Counted from the first letter of the stretch, positions 16,809 to 23,773 are shown. The stretch is 56,043 bases of DNA from Halieaceae bacterium (GCA_902520195.1 CABYND010000012.1:1-56043); one strand, 5' to 3'. The notes: a model not told the origin generated them from the sequence alone. Numbers and translations are program-made.

Positions 16809-17912
16809 ATGGACAGAATAATCCTGCTTACTTGTTGGGTCCTCCTATTTAGCCTGCCATCTTCCGGAGAGGAGGTGGCGCCCGGCGTACTCCGAACACC
16901 GGATTTGCGGTTCGCTAATTTGGCAGACTTTCCCTACGACGCGAACTATGCTCAGTTCAATGGGGTTAGGATCCACTACCTTGACGAGGGGCCAAAGACC
17001 GGCCAGCCCATTTTACTACTGCATGGCCTCCCAACTTGGAGCTACCTCTATCGAAAAATGATGCCTGCACTCATTGAAGCAGGACACCGAGTTATCGTTC
17101 CCGATCTGATTGGTTTTGGTAAATCTGACAAATTCGTCGACAAAACCGACTACAGCTATGTTCACCATATCGAGACAATCAAATATCTGGTGCATTTCCT
17201 CGACCTGCGTGACGCCACTTTTTTTGGTCAAGATTGGGGCGGGATGATAGGCCTTCGGGTGGTGGCAGAAATGCCAGACAGATTTGCTCGCGTAGCAGTT
17301 TCAAACACCGGGATGGTCGCTCGCGCGGGCATTACTGGCTGGCTGATCGAAAAAGTCCTCGCTTTCATGATTTGGTGGAATGGTCCCGTCACATTTGAAG
17401 AGCTTAGGCTTGCTGCGGATCGAGCTTTAAGCCTCGACAACCCTTCTGCCACCGACGGTGCGAGGATGTTTTCCAAGTGGATGGCACATTCCTATTACGC
17501 AGACGATCTCGATATTTCCGGTGTGATTACTACTTTTGGTCGACTGGGGATAAGCGACGCTGTAGCCCACGCATACGAAGCTCCTTATCCATCTGGAGAA
17601 TACAAGGCGGGCGTGCATGTTTTGGCATCTCTTATTCCCACGCAGCTACCTGAGAACGAGCATTACTGGCGGGCGGTTTATGAGCGGTGGGATAAACCTT
17701 TCTTAGTGACTTTTGGGAGCGAGGAGAGAATCACAATTCGAATGAAGCAAGAATTTATGGATCGGGTACCAAACCCCATAGATGTTGACTTGCATGGTGT
17801 TGGACATTTCAGTCCAGAGGAGGCTGGGCCAGAGCTATCAAGCCTGCTTAACAAATTCATCGCCGGGCAGCTTGATCAAGCTAACTCTTCAGGAGATGCC
17901 GATCGGTATTGA
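16809..17912 (+). CDS. haloalkane-dehalogenase-like alpha/beta hydrolase, exported
   Basis: 367 residues. A signal peptide (ILLTCWVLLFSLPSSG) precedes an alpha/beta-hydrolase close to subfamily-I haloalkane dehalogenases. Seen: oxyanion region LLHGLPTWSYLYRKM, DLIGFGKSD, the nucleophile elbow GQDWGGMIGLR with Asp142 in place of Ser, and the catalytic-His region GVGHFSPEEAG. FGSEERIT sits where the catalytic acid is sought. Known reaction: hydrolysis of carbon-halogen bonds through an aspartyl ester. An epoxide hydrolase-like role cannot be excluded, because both groups use Asp. Secretion is unusual for the cytoplasmic dehalogenases. It ends the cassette that leads into tRNA module 2. Confidence 0.78.
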   Translation: MDRIILLTCWVLLFSLPSSGEEVAPGVLRTPDLRFANLADFPYDANYAQFNGVRIHYLDEGPKTGQPILLLHGLPTWSYLYRKMMPALIEAGHRVIVPDLIGFGKSDKFVDKTDYSYVHHIETIKYLVHFLDLRDATFFGQDWGGMIGLRVVAEMPDRFARVAVSNTGMVARAGITGWLIEKVLAFMIWWNGPVTFEELRLAADRALSLDNPSATDGARMFSKWMAHSYYADDLDISGVITTFGRLGISDAVAHAYEAPYPSGEYKAGVHVLASLIPTQLPENEHYWRAVYERWDKPFLVTFGSEERITIRMKQEFMDRVPNPIDVDLHGVGHFSPEEAGPELSSLLNKFIAGQLDQANSSGDADRY

Positions 17913-17999
17913 CCTAACGAACAGAAGCACAACTCAAGGTACAGCGTTCAAGACGGACTTGCAGATGGTGTCGTCAGATTACACACAATCCCACCCCCT

Positions 18000-18061
18000 T
18001 ATGTATCTGGGTGGTAACCATCATTACTACAACGGCGGTTAGCCCCCCTCCGGGGGGTGTT
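18000..18061 (+). repeat. array boundary repeat, copy 10 (heads tRNA module 2)
   Basis: Preceded by CCACCCCC, reads TATGTATCTGGGTGGTAACC, then ATCATTACTACAACGG, then CGGTTAGCCCCCC, TCC and GGGGGGTGT. Outer CACCCCC and GGGGGTG could pair around the inner inverted repeat. It runs into TTTTAGTGACAAATAGGTCA, as in module 1, and on to the tRNA fragment at 18189. Confidence 0.9.
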
Positions 18062-18188
18062 TTAGTGACAAATAGGTCACACACCCAGTTTCACCCAGCG
18101 CGACTCAGTACAGCAAGAATGGCGTGACGACTGAAGTTTTTATTGCGTTGAGCTGCATTGGGATGTAACGGGGGCAGGATGCCAAGCT

Positions 18189-18244
18189 CTTAAAATCCCC
18201 CGGCCATTGCGGCCGTGCCGGTTCAAGTCCGGCCCCAGGCATCA
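18189..18244 (+). repeat. tRNA-Leu(UAA) 3' fragment, copy 2 (att-like)
   Basis: 56 bp, differing from copy 1 only in the acceptor strand and tail (CCCAGGC then ATCA instead of CCCGGGC then ACCA). The anticodon loop, variable arm and T arm are identical to copy 1. No 5' tRNA half is present. The same ~245-bp distance from the boundary repeat is kept. Confidence 0.88.
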
Positions 18245-18336
18245 ATTAGAAATCTTACAAAACAATAGTATCGAGTCATGTTTGGATAACAAAAGGTAGT
18301 TTGATTGGTTAAGTTGGGGCAGGAGGGAGTAAGAAG

Positions 18337-18762
18337 ATGATCAAATTAGGGGGTGTTGCTGCAGCCGCAGGGATCCTGTCTCGCCTCAAAGTCGACACAG
18401 CGGATGAGGTCGCCACGGACCTCAAGCAGCGCGACGAGGCACTGGCTCAACAGGTTCTGGACAAGATGTTGCCGTTTGACCGCTTGGCGCAGACAGACAG
18501 CCGGAGTCTACAGACGCTGGTTCGCGAGGCTGAGGCTCAGACGCTGATGCTTGCGCTTGCAGGCGCCGCTAAGGACACCCGCGACGCTTTTCTCGGCTGC
18601 CTGTCTTCCAGAGCCCGCGAGTACTTTATGGAGGAGATGTCCCTTATGGGGCCCGCTCGGAGAAGTGACGTCGAGGAAGCGCGGACATGCCTCTCACGGC
18701 TAGCGAGAGAACTGGCCGATCAAGATCGATTTACGCTGCCAGTAGACGGATATATTCGGTAG
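18337..18762 (+). CDS. orphan FliG middle/C-terminal domain protein
   Basis: 141 residues aligning by eye with the middle and C-terminal regions of the flagellar switch protein FliG: GGVAAAAGILSRL, then LPFDRLAQTDSRSLQTLVRE (usual DDRSIQ-LLREV), LMLALAGAAKDTRDAFLGCL, and MGPARRSDVEEARTCLSRLA (usual LGPVRLSDVEEAQ). FliG itself is ~330 residues and also has an N-domain that binds the FliF ring; that is missing here. No other motility gene is near. The start ATG has GGAGG nine bases upstream, and the last codons overlap a partial boundary repeat. It could be a free-standing FliG-fold regulator or a captured fragment. Confidence 0.7.
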   Translation: MIKLGGVAAAAGILSRLKVDTADEVATDLKQRDEALAQQVLDKMLPFDRLAQTDSRSLQTLVREAEAQTLMLALAGAAKDTRDAFLGCLSSRAREYFMEEMSLMGPARRSDVEEARTCLSRLARELADQDRFTLPVDGYIR

Positions 18763-18797
18763 CGTCACCACGGCGGTTGCCCCCCCGGGGGGCGGGG
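18757..18797 (+). repeat. array boundary repeat, copy 11 (partial, overlaps gene end)
   Basis: CGGTAGCGTCACCACGGCGG, then TTGCCCCCCC and GGGGGGCGGGG. The hairpin tail and right arm are kept and the left part is lost into the end of the FliG-like gene, which has its stop codon inside the repeat. Confidence 0.7.
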
Positions 18798-18818
18798 ATT
18801 GGACATGACTGAGCAATC

Positions 18819-19213
18819 CTAGATAAGTAGCATGAGCGAAGCGGCGAGTATGATCCCAGGAGTGCCTAGCATCGACAAGGGCCGCAAAATCCATGGAAGC
18901 CTAAGAGTTGCGATCGTCAGGTAGTGAGTTAGTCGAGAAGCTATAAGAATCGACCCTATTACTACAAGAGTACTGTCCTGCGCGCCGTCGAGCTCGTTTA
19001 GAAGGATCAGCAATAAGGCGATAGGAACATTTTCGATGAAATTGCCATGTGCACGGACTCGGTTGCGCAGTTCGCGATCGCTGCGGTCTCCTAAGCTAAT
19101 CTCACTTTTGAACCGGTAATTCCCAACTCGCAAGGTGAAAATCACATGCAAGAGACCGAAGACTGCGGCTAAAGCTAAGCTAAGCTGATGCTGGTATCTG
19201 ACGGGTTGCTCAT
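18819..19213 (-). pseudogene. MAPEG-family membrane protein, out of frame by a 5-bp repeat
   Basis: The family signature ELRNRVRAHGNFIENVP is clear, followed by three hydrophobic segments (IALLLILLN, LVVIGSILIAS, GIILAASLMLLI). MAPEG proteins are ~130-residue inner-membrane proteins, some with glutathione-transferase activity. The intact frame starts only at a TTG at 19151, losing part of helix 1. An ATG at 19213 would give a normal N-terminus (MSNPSDTSISLALAAVFG) if one of three tandem AGCTT units (plus strand AAGCT, 19172-19186) were absent. As it stands, the third unit shifts the frame and brings a stop. Either recent inactivation or a slippage-variable gene. Confidence 0.7.
19172..19186. 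repeat. pentanucleotide tandem repeat (three AAGCT units)
   Basis: Three perfect AAGCT units within the first helix codons of the leftward MAPEG gene. Two units would restore a continuous 129-residue frame. A run this short slips rarely, but it is a typical substrate for strand slippage. Confidence 0.75.
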
Positions 19214-19299
19214 GCTTTAAATTACGACCGATTAACTATGTTAAGACTAACAGTCAGTGGGTTATTAAGCTACCAATTTAGTCTTCAAAATCCCCTCTC

Positions 19300-19358
19300 A
19301 ATGTATTCGGGCGGTAACCATCACAATCACAACGGCGATTAGCTCCCCCGGGGGAGTG
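19300..19358 (+). repeat. array boundary repeat, copy 12
   Basis: AATGTATTCGGGCGGTAACC, then ATCACAATCACAACGG, then CGATTAGCTCCCCC and GGGGGAGTGT. The tail hairpin is a perfect CTCCCCC/GGGGGAG palindrome. It differs in sequence from the other copies but keeps pairing, which supports a structural role. Confidence 0.9.
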
Positions 19359-19505
19359 TATTCGCTAACACCCCTAAGCCAAATTTACTGCACCTAGACG
19401 CAACGTTACGCGGGACGGCAGAGCGCTAGACTTGTGGACAGCCCGGTTATTTTGTGTGCCACCGAAATCGGGAGGACTATAAATTTCAACCTCTGCCCAC
19501 TTCAA

Positions 19506-20795
19506 TCAGGTCAGCCGCACAGTTAGTGATGCTAAACCGTGCATCACATAACTGGGCAGAACCGAAAGTTGCTGAGACTCTGCAAGTACGATCTGTTTTG
19601 TTTGAGCTAGCAGATGCGTCAGTACGCTGTGTGCAACTTCTCTCGCGAGATTGGCGCCTATACAGATATGCGGACCACTGCCAAAGCTTAAATGATCTCC
19701 GGCATTGATCCTTTCGAGATTGACTTCATCGGGGCAGGTAAAGACATTGTGATCCCGATTGGCCGATCCGTAGAGCAGCCAGACCATGCTGCCTTGGGGT
19801 AGTTTAATGTCACCCAGCTCAGTGTCAGCCGTTGTCACTCGGAACATCCCTTGCACTGGTGGCTCCAGGCGCAGTATTTCCTCGGTGAACGGGCGAATTG
19901 CTTCAGGTGCTTTACGCAGTTTATTTTGAAGTGACTCATCTTGCGCCAAGGCAAGTGTCGCAAAGCCAATCAGCTTGGTTGTGGTGTCAGCACCTGCACC
20001 AATTAACTGTGAGCAGAAACCGACTTTTTCTGCCAGGGTGAGGGGTTCATCTCTTTCAGATTTCTCGGTAGCAATGGCCGATAGGAGATCGATGCGGGGG
20101 CTTCGCTCTCGGGACATTATCTCAGCTTCAAAAAATGACCAGAATTCCATTTGATCCTGAATAATTCTTCTAATTTTCTCACGGGGCATTTTCGAGCCAA
20201 TTGAAGCATTGATGGCCTCGGCCCAGCGATGGAAGTCAGCTGCGTGGTCTCTCGGCACACCCAATAATGTTGCTAAGCAATGGATCGGCACAGGCGCAGC
20301 CAGAGCTTCGTTGAAGTCGATGTCGGCGTTACGCTTCATGCCGGCGACCGCGTCTCGAGCGATGAGATTGATTTCGCTCTTTATGCTGTCTATTGCGGAA
20401 CGTCTCAAGGCACCGTTAAGCAGGCGTCGGTGGCGCGTGTGCTCTGGTGGATCGGCAGTAAAAAGCACGTTGCCGCGATTCAGGACTACGTGCGCTCTAG
20501 CGGCGGCTTCCTCTGGGAAGTCCTGCAAAACCTCAGCAATAGCCTCAGCAGCCAGAGCCGAAGAGGGGCCTAAAGGATTCTGGTTAGAAAACAGCATCGG
20601 TTGGCGATTCACCAACTTGATCATATCGTGTCGGGTCACGACATAGATATCTTGGTCTTCTAGATAGACTACTGGTCCTATCTCACGCCATTGTCGATAT
20701 AGATCGTAAGGCGAATGCAGCTGGCGCTGCTCAAGGGCAAATAGTCGTTGCTGACAAACCTCCCGAGTCATAGTCCCATCGTTCTGTTGCGCCAT
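19506..20795 (-). CDS. cytochrome P450
   Basis: 429 residues, normal for a soluble bacterial class I P450. Seen: I-helix oxygen-binding motif GAGADTTT, ExxR as EEILR, and the haem loop FGSGPHICIG with Cys378 as iron ligand, preceded by DHLS. An early AAHVV-like segment and FTADPPEHTRHRRLLN (C-helix region) are also typical. The reaction should be monooxygenation of an organic substrate using electrons from a ferredoxin and reductase, neither of which is in the window. The start at 20795 has GGAG seven bases upstream. It is the only gene between boundary copy 12 and tRNA module 3. Confidence 0.92.
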   Translation of the reverse strand: MAQQNDGTMTREVCQQRLFALEQRQLHSPYDLYRQWREIGPVVYLEDQDIYVVTRHDMIKLVNRQPMLFSNQNPLGPSSALAAEAIAEVLQDFPEEAAARAHVVLNRGNVLFTADPPEHTRHRRLLNGALRRSAIDSIKSEINLIARDAVAGMKRNADIDFNEALAAPVPIHCLATLLGVPRDHAADFHRWAEAINASIGSKMPREKIRRIIQDQMEFWSFFEAEIMSRERSPRIDLLSAIATEKSERDEPLTLAEKVGFCSQLIGAGADTTTKLIGFATLALAQDESLQNKLRKAPEAIRPFTEEILRLEPPVQGMFRVTTADTELGDIKLPQGSMVWLLYGSANRDHNVFTCPDEVNLERINAGDHLSFGSGPHICIGANLAREVAHSVLTHLLAQTKQIVLAESQQLSVLPSYVMHGLASLTVRLT

Positions 20796-20834
20796 CGTCG
20801 CGCTCCGCTAGCAGTAGCGACTGATTCTATTCCC

Positions 20835-20897
20835 TAATGTACCTGGGCGGTAACCGTCACAATCACAACGACGGTTAGCCCCCCTCGGCTGGGGTGT
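20835..20897 (+). repeat. array boundary repeat, copy 13 (heads tRNA module 3)
   Basis: TAATGTACCTGGGCGGTAAC, then CGTCACAATCACAACG, then ACGGTTAGCCCCCC, TCGGCT and GGGGTGTT, followed by CTAGTGACAAATAAGTGACA as in modules 1 and 2. The tail can still pair as CCCC with GGGG. Confidence 0.9.
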
Positions 20898-21025
20898 TCT
20901 AGTGACAAATAAGTGACACACCCATCGCAACCTATAGCACCCGATTACATGAAGATTGGCCTAGCTATTGATGTTTTTGCTGACCCTAGATGTAATTAGA
21001 TCATACTAGAAGCGACAGCCAATCA

Positions 21026-21081
21026 CTTAAACTCCCCCGGACAGCACGGCCGTGCCGGTTCAAGTCCGGCCGGTGGCACCA
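21026..21081 (+). repeat. tRNA-Leu(UAA) 3' fragment, copy 3 (att-like)
   Basis: Same length as copies 1 and 2 (56 bp), with changes in the loop (CTTAAAC), the variable arm (CGG-ACAGCA-CGGCC) and the acceptor strand (CGGTGGC, ACCA). The T arm GCCGG-TTCAAGT-CCGGC is unchanged. The changes look like replacement of the acceptor end rather than random decay. Confidence 0.85.
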
Positions 21082-21305
21082 CATTTAAAAAATTGTTTTT
21101 ATTCGTTTTTATCGCGCGCGTCGTTGATAAGATTGGCAGACCCGCCAGACATAGCCCGCACTGGAACCTTATCAATCAGTAAGTGGCTGGTGAGAGAGGT
21201 CAATCACCACGGCTGTACATGGGTCGCCGTAGCTAGAGTCTCTGGATTTGGGCGAATGTGAGGGCCTGCGAGGGTGCCGCTGCTGAAACAATCGCCGTCT
21301 CAACA
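21082..21305. other. short gap after tRNA module 3
   Basis: About 220 bp, starting AT-rich as after the other tRNA fragments. I see no gene here; short open frames show no domain features. Confidence 0.35.
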
Positions 21306-21644
21306 CTAAAGGCTATTGTCTGTCAGCGTGACCCACCTGCTATTGGGACAGCGCATTTTCCAAGTGCGTGTACCCTCGGCATCGACAGTAACAGAGTCCA
21401 AGCTACAACCATTCTTAATCAGCCAACTTGCAGGTTCATCATCTCCCGGCACCACACCCGGCGCAGAATCCTCTTCTAAATTTACAGACTCGTCTGAACC
21501 GTCAGTTACTGAACTGTCTGAATCATTACTCAATAGCGCAACAACTTCGTCGTAAATATTTTCAAATGAAAATTCCTCGGTCGTAGCGCAGGCTGATAGA
21601 GTAGATATCATCACTAACACCGCTATCACCCTTCTTTCTAGCAT
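21306..21644 (-). CDS. small lipoprotein, unknown function
   Basis: 112 residues from the ATG at 21644, which has AGGAGA nine bases upstream; the frame is open further to 21692. Lipobox ISTLSAC, then an acidic, Ser/Asp-rich linker (VVALLSNDSDSSVTDGS) and a C-terminal region with two cysteines (NGCSLDS and KMRCPNS) that could form a disulfide. No family recognised. It should be anchored to the inner or outer membrane on the periplasmic side. Confidence 0.6.
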   Translation of the reverse strand: MLERRVIAVLVMISTLSACATTEEFSFENIYDEVVALLSNDSDSSVTDGSDESVNLEEDSAPGVVPGDDEPASWLIKNGCSLDSVTVDAEGTRTWKMRCPNSRWVTLTDNSL

Positions 21645-21677
21645 CCTGATTTCTCTCCTAGCGCTCAAATTTTGGCC

Positions 21678-21705
21678 CGTAGCCATCACCATTCACATTA
21701 GCTTC
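21678..21705 (+). repeat. array boundary repeat, copy 14 (shortened)
   Basis: CGTAGCCATCACCATTCACA, then TTAGCTTC. It appears to be the middle of the boundary repeat with the GGCGG segment deleted, fused directly to promoter repeat copy 4. Confidence 0.55.
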
Positions 21706-21706
21706 T

Positions 21707-21757
21707 CACATTTGCACTCGCATGACCTCTCACATTGAGATAGTCCTACGGTAAGCT
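21707..21757 (+). promoter_or_regulatory. promoter-like array repeat, copy 4
   Basis: 51 bp, nearly identical to copy 1. The -35-like box is worn (CTCGCA, 21717-21722) and GATAGT is intact (21739-21744). It ends six bases before the ATG at 21764, so it supplies the start region of the next gene. Confidence 0.6.
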
Positions 21758-21763
21758 AATGCC

Positions 21764-22087
21764 ATGAAGAGACTTTTTTTTGCCATTGTGCTTTTAGGTG
21801 TTTCAACTATCTCTCTGTTGCCTAGAGCAATGGACAGGGGTGAGTACTATGCTTCCGTGAGCTCAGTGCAGCACGGTCTCGCTCCGGGGTTTCGACGTTT
21901 GCTGTCCAGCTGTGGGGCCGAAGCTTCCACGATTGCAAATTTGCAGGCCGCGGCTGAATCAAACGGTTCATTAGATGAGAACCTGGTTCGATTATTTCTC
22001 GGTACCAGCCACTTTGGAAAAAACGTACTTTACTGCCTAGATGCGAGAATTGAGCGCTTGAACTCAAAAGATGATCGAGTTCAATAA
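21764..22087 (+). CDS. small exported protein, unknown function
   Basis: 107 residues: signal peptide (LFFAIVLLGVSTISLLPRA), then a short domain with two cysteines (LLSSCGAEA and VLYCLDARI). No family recognised. It begins six bases after promoter repeat copy 4. Its end overlaps a 33-residue ORF at 22071. Confidence 0.5.
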   Translation: MKRLFFAIVLLGVSTISLLPRAMDRGEYYASVSSVQHGLAPGFRRLLSSCGAEASTIANLQAAAESNGSLDENLVRLFLGTSHFGKNVLYCLDARIERLNSKDDRVQ

Positions 22088-22172
22088 TATCCGGATTCTG
22101 ACTGCACCACTACTCGCTCTATTGGTGCTGCCGCTGATGGCTTCTTCCCCAGTATATTCAGTTGAACAGTAG
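22071..22172 (+). CDS. very small hydrophobic exported peptide (possible)
   Basis: 33 codons starting at an ATG inside the last codons of the preceding gene. The product is essentially a signal peptide (ILTAPLLALLVLPLMASS) with a short tail. Overlap by 17 bp suggests translational coupling. It could be chance, but hydrophobic, stop-terminated frames this clean are not common. Confidence 0.3.
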   Translation: MIEFNNIRILTAPLLALLVLPLMASSPVYSVEQ

Positions 22173-22181
22173 TAGATTGTT

Positions 22182-22415
22182 ATGCCGCACGACACGACCT
22201 TCTTCGCTATCTTTGGGATGCTATTTTACATCTTCGTTCCGCAATATTTTGGGTACGTCGCTATTGCACTGGCTCTTTGGTTAGGCTTCCCCGCAATAAG
22301 AGTTGTGTGGCAAACGACGAGAGATTTACGAGACATTCCAGGCGCCGATGATGAGGCAAATAATGAAGATAAGGCCGAAGCGGGAAACGAAGATGACAAG
22401 GCCGACGAGGAATGA
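22182..22415 (+). CDS. small membrane protein with acidic tail
   Basis: 77 residues: two hydrophobic segments (FFAIFGMLFYIFVPQYFG and YVAIALALWLGFPAI), then a cytoplasmic-looking TTRDLRDIPGADDEA followed by a strongly acidic Asp/Glu tail. No recognised family. Same strand and close behind the two preceding small genes, so possibly one transcript from promoter repeat copy 4. Confidence 0.5.
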   Translation: MPHDTTFFAIFGMLFYIFVPQYFGYVAIALALWLGFPAIRVVWQTTRDLRDIPGADDEANNEDKAEAGNEDDKADEE

Positions 22416-22446
22416 TTAAAGAGCGACTGCGGAATCTGTTGCCGTG

Positions 22447-22485
22447 CGCGATGACCGTCATAATAACAACGGCAAGCGGCCCCTT
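22447..22485 (+). repeat. array boundary repeat, copy 15 (very degenerate)
   Basis: GCGATGACCGTCATAATAAC, then AACGGCAAGCGGCCCC. Only the outline of the repeat (GT-ACC-TCA-AAT-ACAACGGC) remains. I assign it mainly by position. Confidence 0.45.
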
Positions 22486-22569
22486 CTCTGAACCCAGCCT
22501 TTAAGAGTGTCAGCAAGATCATTCGTATCGACGACGAGAGCTCACGGCCCCGTCCCTTTAATTAGGCAG

Positions 22570-22616
22570 ATTTTTTTGATGTGATCTCGGACATTGATAC
22601 AGCGCTTTGGTAAGCT
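22570..22616 (+). promoter_or_regulatory. promoter-like array repeat, variant copy 5
   Basis: Resembles the promoter repeat at both ends (GTGATCTCGGACATTGA and GGTAAGCT). The middle is CAGCGC, as in copy 2. It ends ten bases before the ATG at 22626, keeping the position relative to a gene start. Confidence 0.45.
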
Positions 22617-22625
22617 ACTCACGTT

Positions 22626-22925
22626 ATGAGGAAAATACTCGTAAGTCTATCGGTCCTATCGATGACTGCTTCTGCAGAGCCATACTTGATGTTGAAGGAC
22701 TTCGATTACTATGACGACGCAGACTATGAGTACGTGGACATGCGCGGTGTAATCCGTAGGCCTGATCTAGGCATAGTCATCCCAGTAACAGTTCAGTACG
22801 ACGGATCTGTTCTTTTGGGCGACCCTCCTGTGGATAAGATTCCATCGAGCAGAGTTCGTAGGGTAGTATGTGGGAGGGAGATTCAGTTTGCGGAACTCCC
22901 CTCAAAGGTACTTGTCTGTCCATAG
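22626..22925 (+). CDS. small exported protein, unknown function
   Basis: 99 residues: a short signal peptide (KILVSLSVLSMTASA), an acidic, Tyr-rich stretch (KDFDYYDDADYEYVDMRG), then a beta-like region with two cysteines (RRVVCGREI and SKVLVCP). No family recognised. It sits directly behind a promoter-like repeat variant. Confidence 0.5.
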   Translation: MRKILVSLSVLSMTASAEPYLMLKDFDYYDDADYEYVDMRGVIRRPDLGIVIPVTVQYDGSVLLGDPPVDKIPSSRVRRVVCGREIQFAELPSKVLVCP

Positions 22926-23018
22926 CACTGATCGGTTGCTGCGAAATAAAATGAGGATATGTATTCATTCTTCACTGACCTAATCAAGCACGATATTAAA
23001 ACCATAAGGAGAATCAGC

Positions 23019-23522
23019 TTGAAAACCTTGCCCCTTTTAGCACTATTCTTACTGCTCACCACATTTCAGGCCGCATTTGCCACGCAAGAGCGATACGACC
23101 CTCAAAATCCCGGGGATATGAGGGAACGTCGTCCTGCTGAAGATATGAGAGAGCGTCGCCCTGCTGAAGATATGAGGGAGCGTCGTCCTGTTGAAGATAT
23201 GAGAGAGCGTCGCCCTGCTGGGGATATGAGGGACCGTCGTCCTGCTGAAGATATGAGGGAACGTCGTCCTGCTGAAGATATGAGGGAACGTCGTCCTGCT
23301 GAAGATATGAGAGAGCGTCGTCCTGCTGAAGATATGAGAGAGCGTCGCCCTGCTGAAGATATGCGAGAGCGTCGAGATAGCAGCAACCAACGCTCTACTG
23401 ATCGGCCTTGGAGAGAAACTCTCGCAAAATGCAGAGAAATGAAAAAAGCCGGTAAGCTCTCTAAAGCCATGAAAGAGGAGTGTAAGGCCGCGCGAGAATT
23501 AAGGAAGAAAAGTAAGCAGTAA
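23019..23522 (+). CDS. exported protein with nine-residue tandem repeats
   Basis: The frame is open from 22959, but AAGGAG lies seven bases before a TTG at 23019, which gives a clean signal peptide (LPLLALFLLLTTFQAAFA), so I start there. The mature part is about ten copies of D-M-R-E-R-R-P-A-E, then a basic C-terminal helix (TLAKCREMKKAGKLSKAMKE). The repeats alternate acidic and basic residues, so they are charge-rich and probably extended or helical. No family recognised. Surface binding or cell-envelope spacing would be guesses. The repeat makes other frames open too; those are not genes. Confidence 0.65.
   Translation: MKTLPLLALFLLLTTFQAAFATQERYDPQNPGDMRERRPAEDMRERRPAEDMRERRPVEDMRERRPAGDMRDRRPAEDMRERRPAEDMRERRPAEDMRERRPAEDMRERRPAEDMRERRDSSNQRSTDRPWRETLAKCREMKKAGKLSKAMKEECKAARELRKKSKQ
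23115..23378 (+). repeat. 27-bp coding tandem repeat, nine full units plus one partial
   Basis: Units begin GATATGAGGGAACGTCG and are 27 bp each. Most differences between units are silent third-position changes (CGT/CGC, GAA/GAG, AGG/AGA); units 3, 4 and 5 carry single amino-acid changes. Silent divergence with conserved protein suggests selection on the peptide. No spacers, so not a CRISPR. Confidence 0.9.
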
Positions 23523-23582
23523 CGTTATGGGCGATGTTCGCGAGCCTCGGGGTATCAGCAGAAGCGCGGCTCGCGTAGCCCT

Positions 23583-23645
23583 CATGTCTCTAAGCGGTAA
23601 CCGTCAAAATTTTAACTACAGTTAACCCCACCCCAGGTGGGGCGT
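23583..23645 (+). repeat. array boundary repeat, copy 16 (heads tRNA module 4)
   Basis: CATGTCTCTAAGCGGTAACC, then GTCAAAATTTTAACTAC, then AGTTAACCCCACC, CCA and GGTGGGGCGTT. The tail is a CCCCACC/GGTGGGG hairpin, different in sequence from other copies but fully paired. It continues into CTAGTGACAAGTGCGTGG. Confidence 0.8.
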
Positions 23646-23773
23646 TCTAGTGACAAGTGCGTGGCCCGCCTATCACAAACCAATTCATCCGGTTGTAGGG
23701 AGATTGGCTTCGTTGTCGTTGTGTTTGATGTGGCAGGATGCACTGAGACGCAGAAAAAGTAGGGCGGAAAGCA

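Noticed and set aside
23115-23378. CRISPR array
   Set aside because: The 27-bp units are adjacent with no spacers and encode a continuous peptide; no cas genes are near.
23049-23470. Minus-strand repeat-rich ORFs opposite the tandem-repeat gene
   Set aside because: Their openness comes from the 27-bp period; they have no ribosome site or signal, and the plus-strand frame has a signal peptide and good start.
4216-23645. Classical integron cassette array
   Set aside because: No integron integrase gene in the window, and the repeats lack the attC GTTRRRY and RYYYAAC core boxes. Only the general layout is similar.
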